From: Synechococcus sp. AG-670-B23
Lineage (GTDB): Bacteria; Cyanobacteriota; Cyanobacteriia; PCC-6307; Cyanobiaceae
Reading direction: 5' to 3'
DNA length: 34,383 bases
Assembly (NCBI GenBank): GCA_003209165.1
Contig: QCSL01000024.1
Coordinates: 1-34,383, forward strand
Positions 16,761 through 25,700 of this stretch are shown one piece after another. The position numbers and the translations under genes are program-made. Position 1 is the stretch's first letter; every line of letters starts with the position of its first letter. The notes below the pieces were generated by a model. It did no database searches. It was not told the DNA's origin and was given only the letters and a program-made list of their open reading frames with translations.

Positions 16761-17336
16761 ATGGCGGATTCCACCCTCACCCTCAAGCAGCGCCTTGGAG
16801 GCCGCAGCCTTTACATGGTTGGGATGATGGGCAGCGGCAAGACCAGCACTGGCCGCCCCCTAGCCGAACGTCTGGGCTATGGCTTTGTCGATGCCGATGC
16901 CGTGATCGAACAGGCGGCGGGATGCAGCATCGCGGAGATCTTTGAACATGATGGAGAAGCAGGCTTCCGCGGCTTGGAAAGCCAAGTGCTCAGCGCGATC
17001 AGTCAGCACCACTCCCTTGTGGTGGCCACCGGCGGTGGTGTGGTGACCCAGCCAGAGAACTGGGGCTTGCTTCACAGCGGCATCGTGATATGGCTCGATG
17101 TGGTTCCAGACCAATTGCTGCAACGGCTGAACGCCGACAGCAACGTGCGCCCACTGCTGCAGACCGCCGATCCTGAGGCAGCTCTCAACAAGCTGTTGAA
17201 CGAGCGCCGTCCCCTCTATGCAGAAGCCGATCTCACGGTGGTGATCAACGACGAAACTCCAGAGGCCGTCGCTGACGGGATCCTGCAACTGCTTCCAAGC
17301 CTGCTAAAGGATCCGACCCAACGCCGAACCGACTGA
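16761..17336 (+). CDS. aroK: Shikimate kinase
   Basis: AroK phosphorylates shikimate to shikimate 3-phosphate with ATP on the way to chorismate and aromatic amino acids. The 191-residue protein has the Walker A loop GMMGSGKT (21-28) and the shikimate-binding Asp pair in FVDADAVIE (D44, D46). It also has Arg70 in GFRGLES, the GGG substrate loop (91-93) and the lid segment with NVRPLL. Length is normal. Start ATG at 16761. It is divergent from the pterin-synthase-like gene across 51 bases and converges with the CRR7-like gene with 2 bases between stops. Confidence 0.97.
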   Translation: MADSTLTLKQRLGGRSLYMVGMMGSGKTSTGRPLAERLGYGFVDADAVIEQAAGCSIAEIFEHDGEAGFRGLESQVLSAISQHHSLVVATGGGVVTQPENWGLLHSGIVIWLDVVPDQLLQRLNADSNVRPLLQTADPEAALNKLLNERRPLYAEADLTVVINDETPEAVADGILQLLPSLLKDPTQRRTD

Positions 17337-17338
17337 AC

Positions 17339-17602
17339 TCAAGCCGTGGGGGGCTCCAACCGCACCGCAAACCACTGCAAGCTCACCCCGGGGCTGATCT
17401 CCAGATCACAGGCCGTATCGATCAACCGCTGCGCCGCTGATTCAATATCGGGTTGATCCACCAGATCGGCCGGCAATTGATCGAGGCTGCGCAACCAACC
17501 GCTCAGCCATGTCAAGGTGTCGGCGGCGCTGAGTAGCTGCTCCGGCTTGCCTGGCTCTAATACAACGTAGTCATCAAGTGCACGGATAAGGGGATCAGAC
17601 AT
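17339..17602 (-). CDS. CRR7-like protein (chlororespiratory reduction 7 family)
   Basis: This small soluble protein of 87 residues begins MSDPLIRALDDYVVLEPG. It contains KPEQLLSAADTLTWLSGWL and ends ACDLEISPGVSLQWFAVRLE. These stretches match the cyanobacterial/plant CRR7 family as I remember it (PF12095). In plant chloroplasts CRR7 helps assemble NDH subcomplex A; the cyanobacterial role is not settled. The start is ATG at 17602-17600, and upstream in-frame codons are less family-like. Its start codon shares the CATG palindrome with the ATG of the divergent DUF6816 gene, so its promoter must lie inside that gene. ndhO, another NDH-1 gene, lies 12 kb away in the window. Confidence 0.68.
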   Translation of the reverse strand: MSDPLIRALDDYVVLEPGKPEQLLSAADTLTWLSGWLRSLDQLPADLVDQPDIESAAQRLIDTACDLEISPGVSLQWFAVRLEPPTA

Positions 17603-18278
17603 GGAACGGCGGTTGTGGATGCTGCTGATCGGCCTCACCATCCTGCTCAGTGGCGGCCCTGCCTGGGCCCAACAAAGTCTTGAGCAGCGGTTGCACAGTT
17701 GGCCTAACTGGAGTCTCCCAGCACCGTTGCCGCGGCCCTCGAATCGGGACGACCTGATCTATCCCGACTGGTTTGCCGGGCTGTGGCTGGTGGAGAGCCT
17801 CGATCTCGATGCCCCAGACGATCCACCGCTTCTGCATCAAGCACGGTTTCAAGCCGACCAGCGCGGTCGACTGATCGGTGATCGCAGCTTCAACGCCACG
17901 GCCATCGGTCGTGCCCTGCTCGGGGAGCAGCTGCTTGGAGTGGAAGAGGACCCCGACTCCGCCAACCGCCAAATCGCCCTACTTAAAGGCGATCTCTATC
18001 TCGAAACAACGGTAACAGGACGCCGCCAGGAAAACCCAAGCGCTGAAAGCTTCTTAGCCGATGAACTAGTACTGCAGATCCTGCATGCCCCTGGTCCGCC
18101 GCGGCTGAGCCAAATCGAAACCCTGAGCCGCTACAACCGCTGCGGCGAAGACATCTGCGCCGAGCAATGGCAGGGGCGCTACGCCTCACCGGGAGAAAGC
18201 CTGCGGGATCAGGCAATCGCCCAGCACCACTACCAATTGCACTTCACACCTCTTCCAGAGTTCGCTCCATCAATTTGA
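17601..18278 (+). CDS. Secreted/lumenal DUF6816 family protein
   Basis: This 225-residue protein has an N-terminal signal peptide: positively charged MERRLW, a hydrophobic core LLIGLTILLSGG, and a cleavage site after AWA near residue 23. The mature part contains DLIYPDWFAGLWLVES, the hallmark of a cyanobacterial and plastid thylakoid-lumen family of unknown function (DUF6816). An early Leu/Trp-rich segment (RLHSWPNW) also fits. The start is ATG 17601, or the in-frame ATG at 17619. The first choice overlaps the ATG of the CRR7-like gene on the other strand. The 3' end overlaps the convergent GST gene by 35 bases. Confidence 0.8.
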   Translation: MERRLWMLLIGLTILLSGGPAWAQQSLEQRLHSWPNWSLPAPLPRPSNRDDLIYPDWFAGLWLVESLDLDAPDDPPLLHQARFQADQRGRLIGDRSFNATAIGRALLGEQLLGVEEDPDSANRQIALLKGDLYLETTVTGRRQENPSAESFLADELVLQILHAPGPPRLSQIETLSRYNRCGEDICAEQWQGRYASPGESLRDQAIAQHHYQLHFTPLPEFAPSI

Positions 18279-18984
18279 GTTCGACCTGATCACGCCACTG
18301 GAACAGCGGTTGGAGCTTGGGGTGATCGCTCAGCCCAGGCACACCCTTGCCGGCCAGGGCCGACCCTGCAGATGAGGGGAAACAAAGCAGCGACAACTGA
18401 GCTGCAACGGCAATATCCGCCAAGGTCATGCTGTCGCCCACCAACCAAGGGCTGACCTTCACTGATATGGCGAGCTGCTCCAGGCTGGCCAGCAGCTCGG
18501 TGCGCTCCTTCTGATTGACCAATTCGGTGATGTTGCTGACCCAGCCGCCGGGGATCACACCCATCACCGAACGCACAGGGTCGGGCAGATCGTCAGGCAG
18601 CAGCGCAACACGCAACTCGGGATCCAGTGCCGCGGCCTGCACCAGAGAGGAGCGACCCGCGGTCGCCAACGTGGTATCTGCCCAGTCCTCCAGCAGATGC
18701 ACCTGGGCGGCCAAACGAGGATCGGCAGGAATCAGGGCAGGGTCCGGCTCCCGCCGATCCAGATGCAACGCAATGGCGCTGGAATCAGCAATCACCTGAT
18801 CCCCATCAACCAACATTGGAACCTGCCGTTGGCCGGACCGCCGGAAAACGGACACCTGGCCGACACCGGGGATCACTTCAACGGTGCGGAAACTCAGCCC
18901 CTTGGCCTGCAACACCATCCGCACCTTGAGGCAAAACGCAGAATGGCGGAATTGATGCAGCTCCAACATGTCCAAAACAGCCAT
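18244..18984 (-). CDS. Glutathione S-transferase family protein
   Basis: This GST-fold protein of 246 residues has an N-terminal thioredoxin-like domain (LELHQFRHSAFCLKVRMVL, then VPMLVDGD and the glutathione-binding ADSSAIALHL). A C-terminal helical domain contains SPWLVGDSMTLADIAVAAQLSLL, the N-capping box region of GSTs. Cys18 sits where the catalytic Cys/Ser lies in omega- or beta-like forms. The substrate is unknown. Start ATG at 18984, or a second Met at 18969 (MLELHQF), which would place the fold more typically. It overlaps the 3' end of the DUF6816 gene by 35 bases and is divergent from ycf33. Confidence 0.93.
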   Translation of the reverse strand: MAVLDMLELHQFRHSAFCLKVRMVLQAKGLSFRTVEVIPGVGQVSVFRRSGQRQVPMLVDGDQVIADSSAIALHLDRREPDPALIPADPRLAAQVHLLEDWADTTLATAGRSSLVQAAALDPELRVALLPDDLPDPVRSVMGVIPGGWVSNITELVNQKERTELLASLEQLAISVKVSPWLVGDSMTLADIAVAAQLSLLCFPSSAGSALAGKGVPGLSDHPKLQPLFQWRDQVELKLMERTLEEV

Positions 18985-19028
18985 GGGCCCGGCAGAGTAG
19001 CCAGCAGATTTGCGATCACGCCAGAACC

Positions 19029-19235
19029 ATGCGGGAGTTTTTCCTCAACGTCTCCCGTTACCCCCGCTATTTGGTGGCCTTTACCCTCGGGGTGATGAAC
19101 TCCGTCGCCGAACCCCTAGCCGCACGCCGGAGCAATCCCGTCACGGCCGTGGCCCTGATCGGCGCCTTGATCAGCGGTGGGATCAGCCTCACCTTGGTGC
19201 TGCGTGCCATGGTGAATTCAGCACCGATGGCGTGA
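19029..19235 (+). CDS. ycf33: DUF751 / Ycf33 family small membrane protein
   Basis: This 68-residue protein begins [22 protein letters not shown] and has two hydrophobic segments, about 16-30 and 40-60. This is the pattern of the plastid and cyanobacterial Ycf33 (DUF751) family, whose role is unknown but may involve photosynthetic electron flow. Start ATG at 19029. The stop TGA shares one base with the rbfA start (TGATG), so the two genes are translationally coupled. Confidence 0.85.
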   Translation: MREFFLNVSRYPRYLVAFTLGVMNSVAEPLAARRSNPVTAVALIGALISGGISLTLVLRAMVNSAPMA

Positions 19236-19639
19236 TGGCACAGGGGCGTCGAGTGGAGCGGGTGGCCGCCCTGATCCGCAAAGAAGTTAGTGAACTGATG
19301 ATTAACGGCATCCGGGATGAACGGGTGCACCAGGGCATTGTGAGCATCACCGAAGTGGAGGTCTCTGGAGATCTGCAGCACTGCAAGATCTTCGTGAGCG
19401 TGTTTGGAGAAGCTCAGGAGCGCGACCAGGTGCTCGAGGGTCTTCAGGCCGCTAGCAGCTTCCTGCGGGGAGAACTGGGGCGGCGGCTGCAGATGCGCCG
19501 GGCCCCCGAGGTGTTGTTCCAGCTGGATCGGGGGCTAGAGCGAGGCACCTCCGTGCTGGGACTGCTGAATCGACTCGAGGACGAACGGCAGCAGCGGGGC
19601 GAGATTCCACCGGGAAGTGATGAACAGCCAGGAGGCTGA
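19235..19639 (+). CDS. rbfA: 30S ribosome-binding factor A
   Basis: RbfA binds immature 30S subunits and helps process the 5' end of 16S rRNA, notably in the cold. The 134-residue protein has the KH-like family pattern: [19 protein letters not shown] at the start, [21 protein letters not shown], then [22 protein letters not shown] with the RRxPEL-type motif. Length is normal. The start is ATG at 19235, overlapping the ycf33 stop. A GTG one codon earlier is possible. The 3' end overlaps the GH3 gene by 20 bases. Confidence 0.97.
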   Translation: MAQGRRVERVAALIRKEVSELMINGIRDERVHQGIVSITEVEVSGDLQHCKIFVSVFGEAQERDQVLEGLQAASSFLRGELGRRLQMRRAPEVLFQLDRGLERGTSVLGLLNRLEDERQQRGEIPPGSDEQPGG

Positions 19640-21221
19640 CAGCCTGAGGCGCCGGGTGGCAGAACTGCTGGTGCTGAGGGCCAGTGGTCACCTGAGCGAC
19701 CAGCAGCGCCGTTATCCCCAGTGGGAGCTTCCAAACAGTGAACTGCAGCGACTGCTGCAAGAAGGAGTTGGCGGCGCGATCCTGCTGGGGGGCAGTGCCG
19801 TGGAACTGCAGCAGCGCACCCAGCAGCTAGAGGGATGGAGTAACAAGCGGTTGCTGTTCTGCGCCGACGTTGAAGAAGGCGTTGGACAGCGCTTCGAGGG
19901 GGCAAGCTGGCTGGTACCGCCCCTGGCCCTTGGGCGGCTCCACCAGCGGGACCCCGAGCTGGCCTTGGATTTGAGTAAACGCTATGGCCGCTGCACTGGC
20001 GAGCAAGCCCGCCGCTGTGGCCTGAACTGGGTGCTGGGCCCTGTGTGCGATGTCAACAACAACCCCGCCAACCCGGTGATCAACGTGCGGGCCTGGGGCG
20101 AAGATCCCAACAGTGCCAGCGCCCTGGCTGTGGCCTTCCTGCGGGGGCTGAAGCAAGCAGGTGTTCTCGGATGCGCCAAGCACTTTCCCGGCCATGGCGA
20201 CACCACCAGCGACTCCCATCTGGACCTACCGGTACTGCCCCACAGCCGCGAACGGCTGGAGCACATCGAACTGCCGCCCTTTCAGGCCGCCATCGCCGCC
20301 GATGTGGACAGCGTGATGACGGCTCATCTAGTGCTGCCGGAACTGGATCCACAGCAGCCTGCCACCCTCTCCAAAGCCGTGCTCACCGATCTGCTGCGGC
20401 GCCAAATGGGGTTCAACGGGCTGGTGGTCACCGATGCCCTGGTGATGGAAGCGATCAGCGCACGGCATGGCGCCGCCGAAGCAGCTGTTCTGGCCTTTGA
20501 AGCCGGAGCCGACCTGATCTTGATGCCGGCGGATGCCGATGCCGCCATCGATGGTCTCTGCGACGGCTTCAGCAGTGGACGGCTATCGCTGACAAGGTTG
20601 GACGAGAGCCTGCAGCGCCGAGCTGATGCCCTGGCATCGATCCCAACCGATGCGCCATCAGGTCTGATCGTTACCGCAGCCGACCAAGCTCTTGAGGCTG
20701 AGCTAGTGCGCCAAAGCATCACGGTCCGCGGTGCAGCGGTTCGCCCGGAAGCAGGAATCAACCTGGTGCGCGTGGATGCACTGTTGCCCAGCGCAGCCAC
20801 TCTCAGCGGCTGGTCCCCGGCCCTGCGCATACCCGAAACCCAGGGGTTTCGCTCGGTGGTGCTGCATGGCGAGGGCCTGTCGCCCTGGAGCGGCCAACCG
20901 GACGCCCCCCTGGCCATGGACCGCCTTGGGGAGGGGTCGGTGCTGCTGCAGCTGTTCCTGAGGGGCAACCCATTCCGCGCCGGGCGGGATGCCCAAGAAC
21001 CCTGGGCCGCAGCCATCCAACAAATGGTCGCCCTCAACCGCCTGGCGGGAGTGGTGCTTTATGGCAGCCCATACCTCTGGGATACCGTGCAGCATGTTCT
21101 GCCCAACGGCTGCCCTCTGGCCTATTCAGCTGGCCAGATGCAGGAAGCCCAGTTTCAGGTGCTCACGGCGCTGTTTCCTAAAGCCGCACCACCTTGCAAA
21201 AGCGGTGCATTCACCGACTGA
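19620..21221 (+). CDS. Glycoside hydrolase family 3 protein (NagZ-like)
   Basis: This GH3 protein of 533 residues is probably a beta-N-acetylglucosaminidase that cleaves GlcNAc from muropeptides or similar sugars. It shows [21 protein letters not shown] (about 140-160) and [14 protein letters not shown] (188-200), with the Asp198-His200 dyad that acts as general acid/base in NagZ enzymes. [11 protein letters not shown] has the likely nucleophile Asp272. A C-terminal domain of about 200 residues follows, as in the two-domain Bacillus NagZ type, not the short E. coli type. No signal peptide is seen, so it is probably cytosolic. Start ATG at 19620 (a GTG lies directly before), overlapping rbfA. 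Confidence 0.92.
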   Translation: MNSQEADSLRRRVAELLVLRASGHLSDQQRRYPQWELPNSELQRLLQEGVGGAILLGGSAVELQQRTQQLEGWSNKRLLFCADVEEGVGQRFEGASWLVPPLALGRLHQRDPELALDLSKRYGRCTGEQARRCGLNWVLGPVCDVNNNPANPVINVRAWGEDPNSASALAVAFLRGLKQAGVLGCAKHFPGHGDTTSDSHLDLPVLPHSRERLEHIELPPFQAAIAADVDSVMTAHLVLPELDPQQPATLSKAVLTDLLRRQMGFNGLVVTDALVMEAISARHGAAEAAVLAFEAGADLILMPADADAAIDGLCDGFSSGRLSLTRLDESLQRRADALASIPTDAPSGLIVTAADQALEAELVRQSITVRGAAVRPEAGINLVRVDALLPSAATLSGWSPALRIPETQGFRSVVLHGEGLSPWSGQPDAPLAMDRLGEGSVLLQLFLRGNPFRAGRDAQEPWAAAIQQMVALNRLAGVVLYGSPYLWDTVQHVLPNGCPLAYSAGQMQEAQFQVLTALFPKAAPPCKSGAFTD

Positions 21222-21273
21222 CCACAGCCAACCAACCGCATCTAATCTCGCGCCAACCTCCAGCCGGCCGGCC

Positions 21274-22476
21274 ATGCTCAGCCTCTCGATGATTGTGCGC
21301 GATGAAGAGGCGCGTCTAGGGGATTGTCTGCGCTCCGTGCAGGGCTTTGCCGACGAGATAGTGGTTGTGGACACTGGCTCCACCGATGCCACGGTGACCA
21401 TTGCCGAGGCCGCCGGAGCCAGGGTTGAACAGATCAGCTGGCCTGGGGACTTTGCTCCAGCCCGCAACCAGGCCCTGGAATTTCTCAACGGTGACTGGGT
21501 GCTCGTACTGGACGCTGATGAGCAGCTGCGTGCTGAGGCCATCCCAGCCCTGAAGGCTCTGATGGCCCAGCCCGATGTGCTGGTGATCAACCTGCTGCGT
21601 TACGAAGTCGGGGCTGCAATGGCGCCCTATTCCAGCGTCAGTCGTCTGTTCCGCCGCCACCCCTCGATCCAGTGGAGTCGGCCATACCACTCGATGATCG
21701 ACGACAGCGTTCGCGCGCTGCTAGAGACGGAACCCCAATGGCGCATCGCCGATTGCAGTGAACCGGCAATCCTCCATGACGGCTACCGACCTGAGCTGCT
21801 GGCCGGCAGCGACAAGGCGGATCGGCTCAGGCAGGCCATGGAAGACGACCTGAAGAACCGTCCCGGTGATCCCTACGCGAGCGCCAAGCTCGGGGGTTTG
21901 TTGATCAGTGAAGGGAAGACCGAAGACGCCATTCCCCTACTGCAAAGCGGCCTGAAGCATTGCAGCAAGGCCAGTACCGAGCGCTACGAGCTGCTGCTGC
22001 ATCTGGGATTGGCCCTGACCCCCAGTGATCCCACCCAAGCGGTGAGCTGCTACCGGCAAGCCCTGGAGATCCCCCTGGATACGCGGGTGAGTCTTGGAGC
22101 ACGCCTCAACCTGGCGGCCCAACTGATGGAACAGGGCAACATGGAGGAAGCCATCGGCCTCACCCGAACCGCCGCTCAGCGGGCTCCGGAAGTGGCACTC
22201 GCCTGGTACAACCTGGGGCTGATGCAGCGGCGCTGCGGCGAGCTCGCTGCGGCCCTCGAGGCCTACGGGCGCGCTCTCGCCCTGGATCCCAACAACGCCG
22301 AGTGCCATCAGAACAATGCTGTGGCCCAGTTGCTAGGCGGCAACATCGACGCCGCTCGCAGCAGCTTCATCCGCGCCATAAGCCTGTTTCAGGCGCAGGG
22401 ACGTGCTGACACGGCTGAGCAACTGCGCGAAAAAGTTCAGGGGGTCGTAAAACTAAATGGGGAGGCTGTGGCTTGA
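21274..22476 (+). CDS. Family 2 glycosyltransferase with C-terminal TPR repeats
   Basis: The N-terminal GT2 domain (about 1-190) begins LSLSMIVRDEEARLGDCLRS. It has the nucleotide-binding strand IVVVDTGSTDAT and the metal motif DAD (80-82 in LVLDADEQL). The C-terminal half (about 200-390) is made of TPR-like helical pairs, the clearest being ALAWYNLGLMQRRCGELAAALEAYGRALALDPNN. The architecture resembles the SunS-like/TPR glycosyltransferases seen in many cyanobacteria. The acceptor could be a protein or an envelope glycan. I chose ATG 21274. The frame stays open back into the GH3 gene but is not conserved-looking there. The stop overlaps the TTG start of hemD (TTGA). Confidence 0.9.
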   Translation: MLSLSMIVRDEEARLGDCLRSVQGFADEIVVVDTGSTDATVTIAEAAGARVEQISWPGDFAPARNQALEFLNGDWVLVLDADEQLRAEAIPALKALMAQPDVLVINLLRYEVGAAMAPYSSVSRLFRRHPSIQWSRPYHSMIDDSVRALLETEPQWRIADCSEPAILHDGYRPELLAGSDKADRLRQAMEDDLKNRPGDPYASAKLGGLLISEGKTEDAIPLLQSGLKHCSKASTERYELLLHLGLALTPSDPTQAVSCYRQALEIPLDTRVSLGARLNLAAQLMEQGNMEEAIGLTRTAAQRAPEVALAWYNLGLMQRRCGELAAALEAYGRALALDPNNAECHQNNAVAQLLGGNIDAARSSFIRAISLFQAQGRADTAEQLREKVQGVVKLNGEAVA

Positions 22477-23270
22477 GCCATCCTTTGCAGAGCCGAACGG
22501 TAATCGTCACCCGCGCAGCCGAACAACAGGGGGCCGCGCGACATTTGCTGGAGCAGCGGGGGGCAACGGTGCTGGACCTTCCTGCCTTGGTGATCGGACC
22601 ACCCGAGCATTGGGGGCCCTTGGATGATGCCCTCGAGGACTTGGAGAGCTTTCACTGGCTGGTGTTCTCCAGCGCTAATGGCGTGCAGGCCGTGGAGCAA
22701 CGGATGCAGCGACTCGGCCGTTGCCTGGCCCGGCGCCCCGCCAGCCTCAAGATTGCGGCGGTGGGTCGCAAAACGGCACAGGTCTTGGAGGACCTTGGGG
22801 CAACCGCAGATTTCGTGCCCCCGAGCTTCGTAGCCGACAGCTTGATCGATCACTTCCCTGTGTCGGGCTGGGGCCTCAAGATGCTCTTGCCACGGGTGCA
22901 AAGCGGTGGGCGCACCCTGTTGGCGGATGCCTTCGGCAAGGCCGGGGTGCGGGTGGTGGAAGTGGCGGCCTATGAGTCCGGCTGCCCCGACGCAATGCCG
23001 GAGCCAACAGCGACAGCCTTGGAAGAGAGAACCGTCGATGCCATCGCCTTCAGCAGCGGCAAGACAGCTGAGCACACCGCGCAACTGTTGGAGCAACGCT
23101 TCGGCCAAGACTGGGATGAACGATTGAAGGGGGTGAAAGTGATTTCGATCGGTCCCCAGACCAGCCGAACCTGCCGGAAGTGCTTCGGCCGAGTGGATGC
23201 TGAGGCCGACCCCCATGATCTCGTGGGTTTGGCCGAGGCCTGTGTTCAGGCGATGCAAAAGGGTTCCTGA
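22473..23270 (+). CDS. hemD: Uroporphyrinogen-III synthase
   Basis: HemD closes and inverts ring D of hydroxymethylbilane to make uroporphyrinogen III, the precursor of heme, chlorophyll and bilins. The 265-residue protein has the loose two-domain family pattern: RTVIVTRAAEQQGAARHLLEQRGA at the N-terminus, WLVFSSANGVQAVEQRM, KIAAVGRKTAQVLEDLG, then DAIAFSSGKTAEHTAQLL and VISIGPQTSRTCRK. The start is probably TTG at 22473, sharing TTGA with the preceding stop. A GGGGAGG ribosome binding site stands about 8 bases upstream. No ATG is near. It overlaps the convergent lipoprotein gene by 25 bases. Confidence 0.93.
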   Translation: MSHPLQSRTVIVTRAAEQQGAARHLLEQRGATVLDLPALVIGPPEHWGPLDDALEDLESFHWLVFSSANGVQAVEQRMQRLGRCLARRPASLKIAAVGRKTAQVLEDLGATADFVPPSFVADSLIDHFPVSGWGLKMLLPRVQSGGRTLLADAFGKAGVRVVEVAAYESGCPDAMPEPTATALEERTVDAIAFSSGKTAEHTAQLLEQRFGQDWDERLKGVKVISIGPQTSRTCRKCFGRVDAEADPHDLVGLAEACVQAMQKGS

Positions 23271-23764
23271 GGCTCTTCGTTCAACGCCAGGCGAATGCAG
23301 CCGAGGGCTACATCGATGCTGAGCACCGACCATCCGTTGGGAAGCAAGACTGGGGCATCTTCCCCACAGCGGCCATCAGAGCCCACACAGATGACACCTT
23401 TACCGCTGGGGGTGCTCACCATGGCTCTTTTCTGATTTCCCACCAACAAAACGCCCGTCAGAGTGAAGCCGGTCTTGGGGTCCTGAACATCCGCAGAATC
23501 CACGCCAACAAGAGGACCGAAGGGATCCGCCCGCCCACCAGGAGATGCCTGCCGGACCTCTTCGGCCGAAGGCAGAGGGGTGAGACCTATCGGTGGGGCA
23601 GCGGGAGATGACGCAACTGGCAAAGGCGCAGGCGGCACTTGAACCGGTGGAGGCGCAGTTGCCATTGGCGTTTCACCACCACAGCCCCCTACAACCAGCG
23701 ATACGGCAACGGGAGCAAGCCAGCGCTCAGCCGCCTGCTTCCACCAAGTCACGGAAACGGTCAA
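23246..23764 (-). CDS. Putative lipoprotein with PilP-like domain
   Basis: The product is about 172 residues. A Lys/Arg-flanked hydrophobic segment ends in the lipobox-like VVGGC (Cys28), so it is a predicted lipoprotein. A Pro/Ala-rich linker (about 35-68) follows. Then come GGRADPFGPLVGV and GFTLTGVLLVGNQKRAMV, a DPF motif and small beta domain like those of PilP/GspC pilus and secretion proteins. Three more cysteines (126, 133, 156) and C170 could form disulfides. I do not recognise a named family. Start candidates are TTG 23764 and GTG 23752. Both overlap the end of the SRPBCC gene, so the genes are coupled. It is the last gene after zds and SRPBCC and converges with hemD. Confidence 0.7.
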   Translation of the reverse strand: MTVSVTWWKQAAERWLAPVAVSLVVGGCGGETPMATAPPPVQVPPAPLPVASSPAAPPIGLTPLPSAEEVRQASPGGRADPFGPLVGVDSADVQDPKTGFTLTGVLLVGNQKRAMVSTPSGKGVICVGSDGRCGEDAPVLLPNGWSVLSIDVALGCIRLALNEEPQEPFCIA

Positions 23765-24164
23765 GATTGGCTTGGAGCTCCTTGGTCACGATGCCCCCCA
23801 GGATGCTGGGTTCCATGAGTGGTGCCAAGACCCCTGGCAATTCGTAGGTCACGCTCAGCTTGACCACGGTGCGGTCGCCCGCTTCGGGGTAAAAACGCAC
23901 AGCTCCCTTTGTGGGCAAACCCCCCACTGATTCCCAATGCAGTTGCTGGGCTTCGATCCGCTGGGTGATCCGAGCTTTCCAGCTGAAGCGGAAGCCCTGG
24001 GCCGCCAAGGTCCAATCGGTGAGATCGGGATCGTCCAGGGGCTTGACCGACTCAATCCATCGCATCCAGCGGGGCATCGCTTCCAGATCACTCCAAACCT
24101 CCCAGACCTTTTCGGCAGGGGCCTTCACCTCGGAGGTGACCGTGTGTTCGAGCCAGCGTCCCAT
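23727..24164 (-). CDS. SRPBCC (polyketide cyclase/START-like) family protein
   Basis: This 145-residue helix-grip protein has the family pattern: EHTVTSEVKAPAEKVWEVWSDLEAMPRWM (about 6-34), a WTLAAQGFRFSWKARI strand set and a C-terminal helix KELQANLDRFRDLVE. Such proteins bind hydrophobic ligands in a deep pocket. The ATG at 24164 shares a base with the zds stop codon, so the two are coupled. From context I infer a role linked to carotenoid or membrane-lipid handling. Sequence alone does not prove it. Confidence 0.9.
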   Translation of the reverse strand: MGRWLEHTVTSEVKAPAEKVWEVWSDLEAMPRWMRWIESVKPLDDPDLTDWTLAAQGFRFSWKARITQRIEAQQLHWESVGGLPTKGAVRFYPEAGDRTVVKLSVTYELPGVLAPLMEPSILGGIVTKELQANLDRFRDLVEAGG

Positions 24165-25630
24165 CAGGCTACCGCCGCGTTGGTGGCCAGCTTCGCGGGC
24201 TGATCGAGGATGGCTGCCGCAGCCAGATGGCCGCTCATCGTGGCGCCCTCCATCGAATCGATGTAGTCCTGACGGGTGTAGCTGCCGGCCAAGAAGAAAT
24301 TGCGGATCGGCGTGCGCTGCTTAGGGCGGTAGGGCTCCATCCCCGGGGCTTCCCTGTACAACGACTGGGCCAATTTCACAACGTTGCTCCAGGTGAGCTT
24401 GAGGTTGCGGGCCGAAGGGAACAGCTCACGCACTTGACGGTCGGTGTGGGCCACGATCTCCTCCACTGACTTAGGAATCCAGGGGTCACCAGGCGTCAGC
24501 ACACATTGGAGCAGAGACCCTTCTCCCTCCTTGCGGTAGTCCTCCGGACTGGCCAAGGCCAGATCAGCGAAGCAGCTGAAATCGGCATCAGCTGTGTACA
24601 GCAAGTTGTTGAGACCTGTTGGTGTCGCCACATCCAGGCGCTGAGCCTCCTGGGCATCGCCCAGCTCAGTCACCCAGCCGTCGTAGCGGAGCTGAACGGT
24701 GGCCACCGGCACGGCCTCCAACTGATGAATTGCCTCGAACTGTGGATAACGGTTCCAGGCCGCGGGCAGCAGCTTCTGAATCCCGGGGACGTCACAGGCG
24801 GCCAGATAGGCATCGGCTTCAACTCGGATGTCTCCTTCGGGCGTTCCCAGCTGTAAGCCCGTGATTTCAGGAGATTCGCCCTCGCTGTACTCCACCTGCT
24901 TCACCCGGTGGCGCAAATGCAGCTTGCCGCCACGCTGCTGGATGTAATCGAGGATCGGACCGGTAAGCCAGCGATGCGGTGATCCCTTCAGGAGATTGAG
25001 TTTGGAGGCTTCCGTCTTGGCCGCAAACATCATGAAGATGGTGAGCATGCAGCGGGCGGAGATGGCCTCGCAGTCGATGAAGCCCAGGGCATAGGCGATG
25101 GGATTCCACATCCGCCGGATGCTTTCGGGGCTGCCGCCATGGCCCACAAACCAATCCTGGAAGCTGACGGAGTCGAGGGCTCGAATTGTGCGCATCGCCC
25201 CCTCGTAATCCACCAGGCCCCGCACGATCGGGCTGGTACCTAAGGCCAAGGCATTGCGCAGCTTGTCGATCCAGCTGAGCTGCGGCGTGGTGAAAAAAGC
25301 CTTTAGTCCGTTAAAGGGCGCTCCGATTGGAAAACGGAAATCCAGCTCCCGCAAATCGCCGCCCTTGTTCACGAACAGGTGCGTGTGCTGCTTTGGCAGA
25401 AGGTTTTCAAATGCCCCCACCTTGCGCATCAGAGCAAAGAGGTTCGCGTAATTAAAAAAGAAGACGTGCAGACCCATCTCAATGTGGTTGCCGCCCTCAT
25501 CCACCCAGCTGCCCACCTTGCCGCCCATGAAGGGACGGGCTTCGTAGAGATTCACCTCGTGGCCTGCATCCACGAGGTCGACTGCAGCTGAAAGGCCGGC
25601 GAGGCCAGAACCAACGATCGCGACCCTCAC
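24164..25630 (-). CDS. zds: Zeta-carotene desaturase
   Basis: This is the plant-type zeta-carotene desaturase (CrtQ/Zds). It converts zeta-carotene to lycopene in the carotenoid pathway at the thylakoid membrane. The 488-residue protein starts with the FAD dinucleotide fold [17 protein letters not shown] and [20 protein letters not shown]. It has [44 protein letters not shown] and the C-terminal FAD segment [20 protein letters not shown]. The pattern is typical of Zds rather than phytoene desaturase. The start is GTG at 25630 (read as Met). It heads the run zds-SRPBCC-lipoprotein. The 70-base gap to the divergent Fe-S gene carries an inverted repeat. Confidence 0.96.
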   Translation of the reverse strand: MRVAIVGSGLAGLSAAVDLVDAGHEVNLYEARPFMGGKVGSWVDEGGNHIEMGLHVFFFNYANLFALMRKVGAFENLLPKQHTHLFVNKGGDLRELDFRFPIGAPFNGLKAFFTTPQLSWIDKLRNALALGTSPIVRGLVDYEGAMRTIRALDSVSFQDWFVGHGGSPESIRRMWNPIAYALGFIDCEAISARCMLTIFMMFAAKTEASKLNLLKGSPHRWLTGPILDYIQQRGGKLHLRHRVKQVEYSEGESPEITGLQLGTPEGDIRVEADAYLAACDVPGIQKLLPAAWNRYPQFEAIHQLEAVPVATVQLRYDGWVTELGDAQEAQRLDVATPTGLNNLLYTADADFSCFADLALASPEDYRKEGEGSLLQCVLTPGDPWIPKSVEEIVAHTDRQVRELFPSARNLKLTWSNVVKLAQSLYREAPGMEPYRPKQRTPIRNFFLAGSYTRQDYIDSMEGATMSGHLAAAAILDQPAKLATNAAVA

Positions 25631-25651
25631 AAAATCTGGTCAACTAGGGCG

Positions 25652-25677
25652 ACTCTATGTATCAGCGTTCATAGAGT
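25652..25677. repeat. Inverted repeat in the zds / sufA divergent promoter region
   Basis: A perfect 8-bp inverted repeat, ACTCTATG (25652-25659) and CATAGAGT (25670-25677), is separated by 10 bases. The full dyad is 26 bp. It lies 22 bases from the zds start and 23 bases from the sufA start, where both promoters or leaders must be. It has no T-run, so it is unlikely to be a terminator. An operator for a dimeric regulator or an RNA hairpin at the 5' end are both possible. Confidence 0.5.
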
Positions 25678-25700
25678 GAGAGAACGAGCCAGCGTCGACC

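Noticed and set aside
22437-23333. Minus-strand open frame (298 codons) opposite hemD
   Set aside because: HemD motifs are clear on the plus strand; the antisense product has no recognisable domain.
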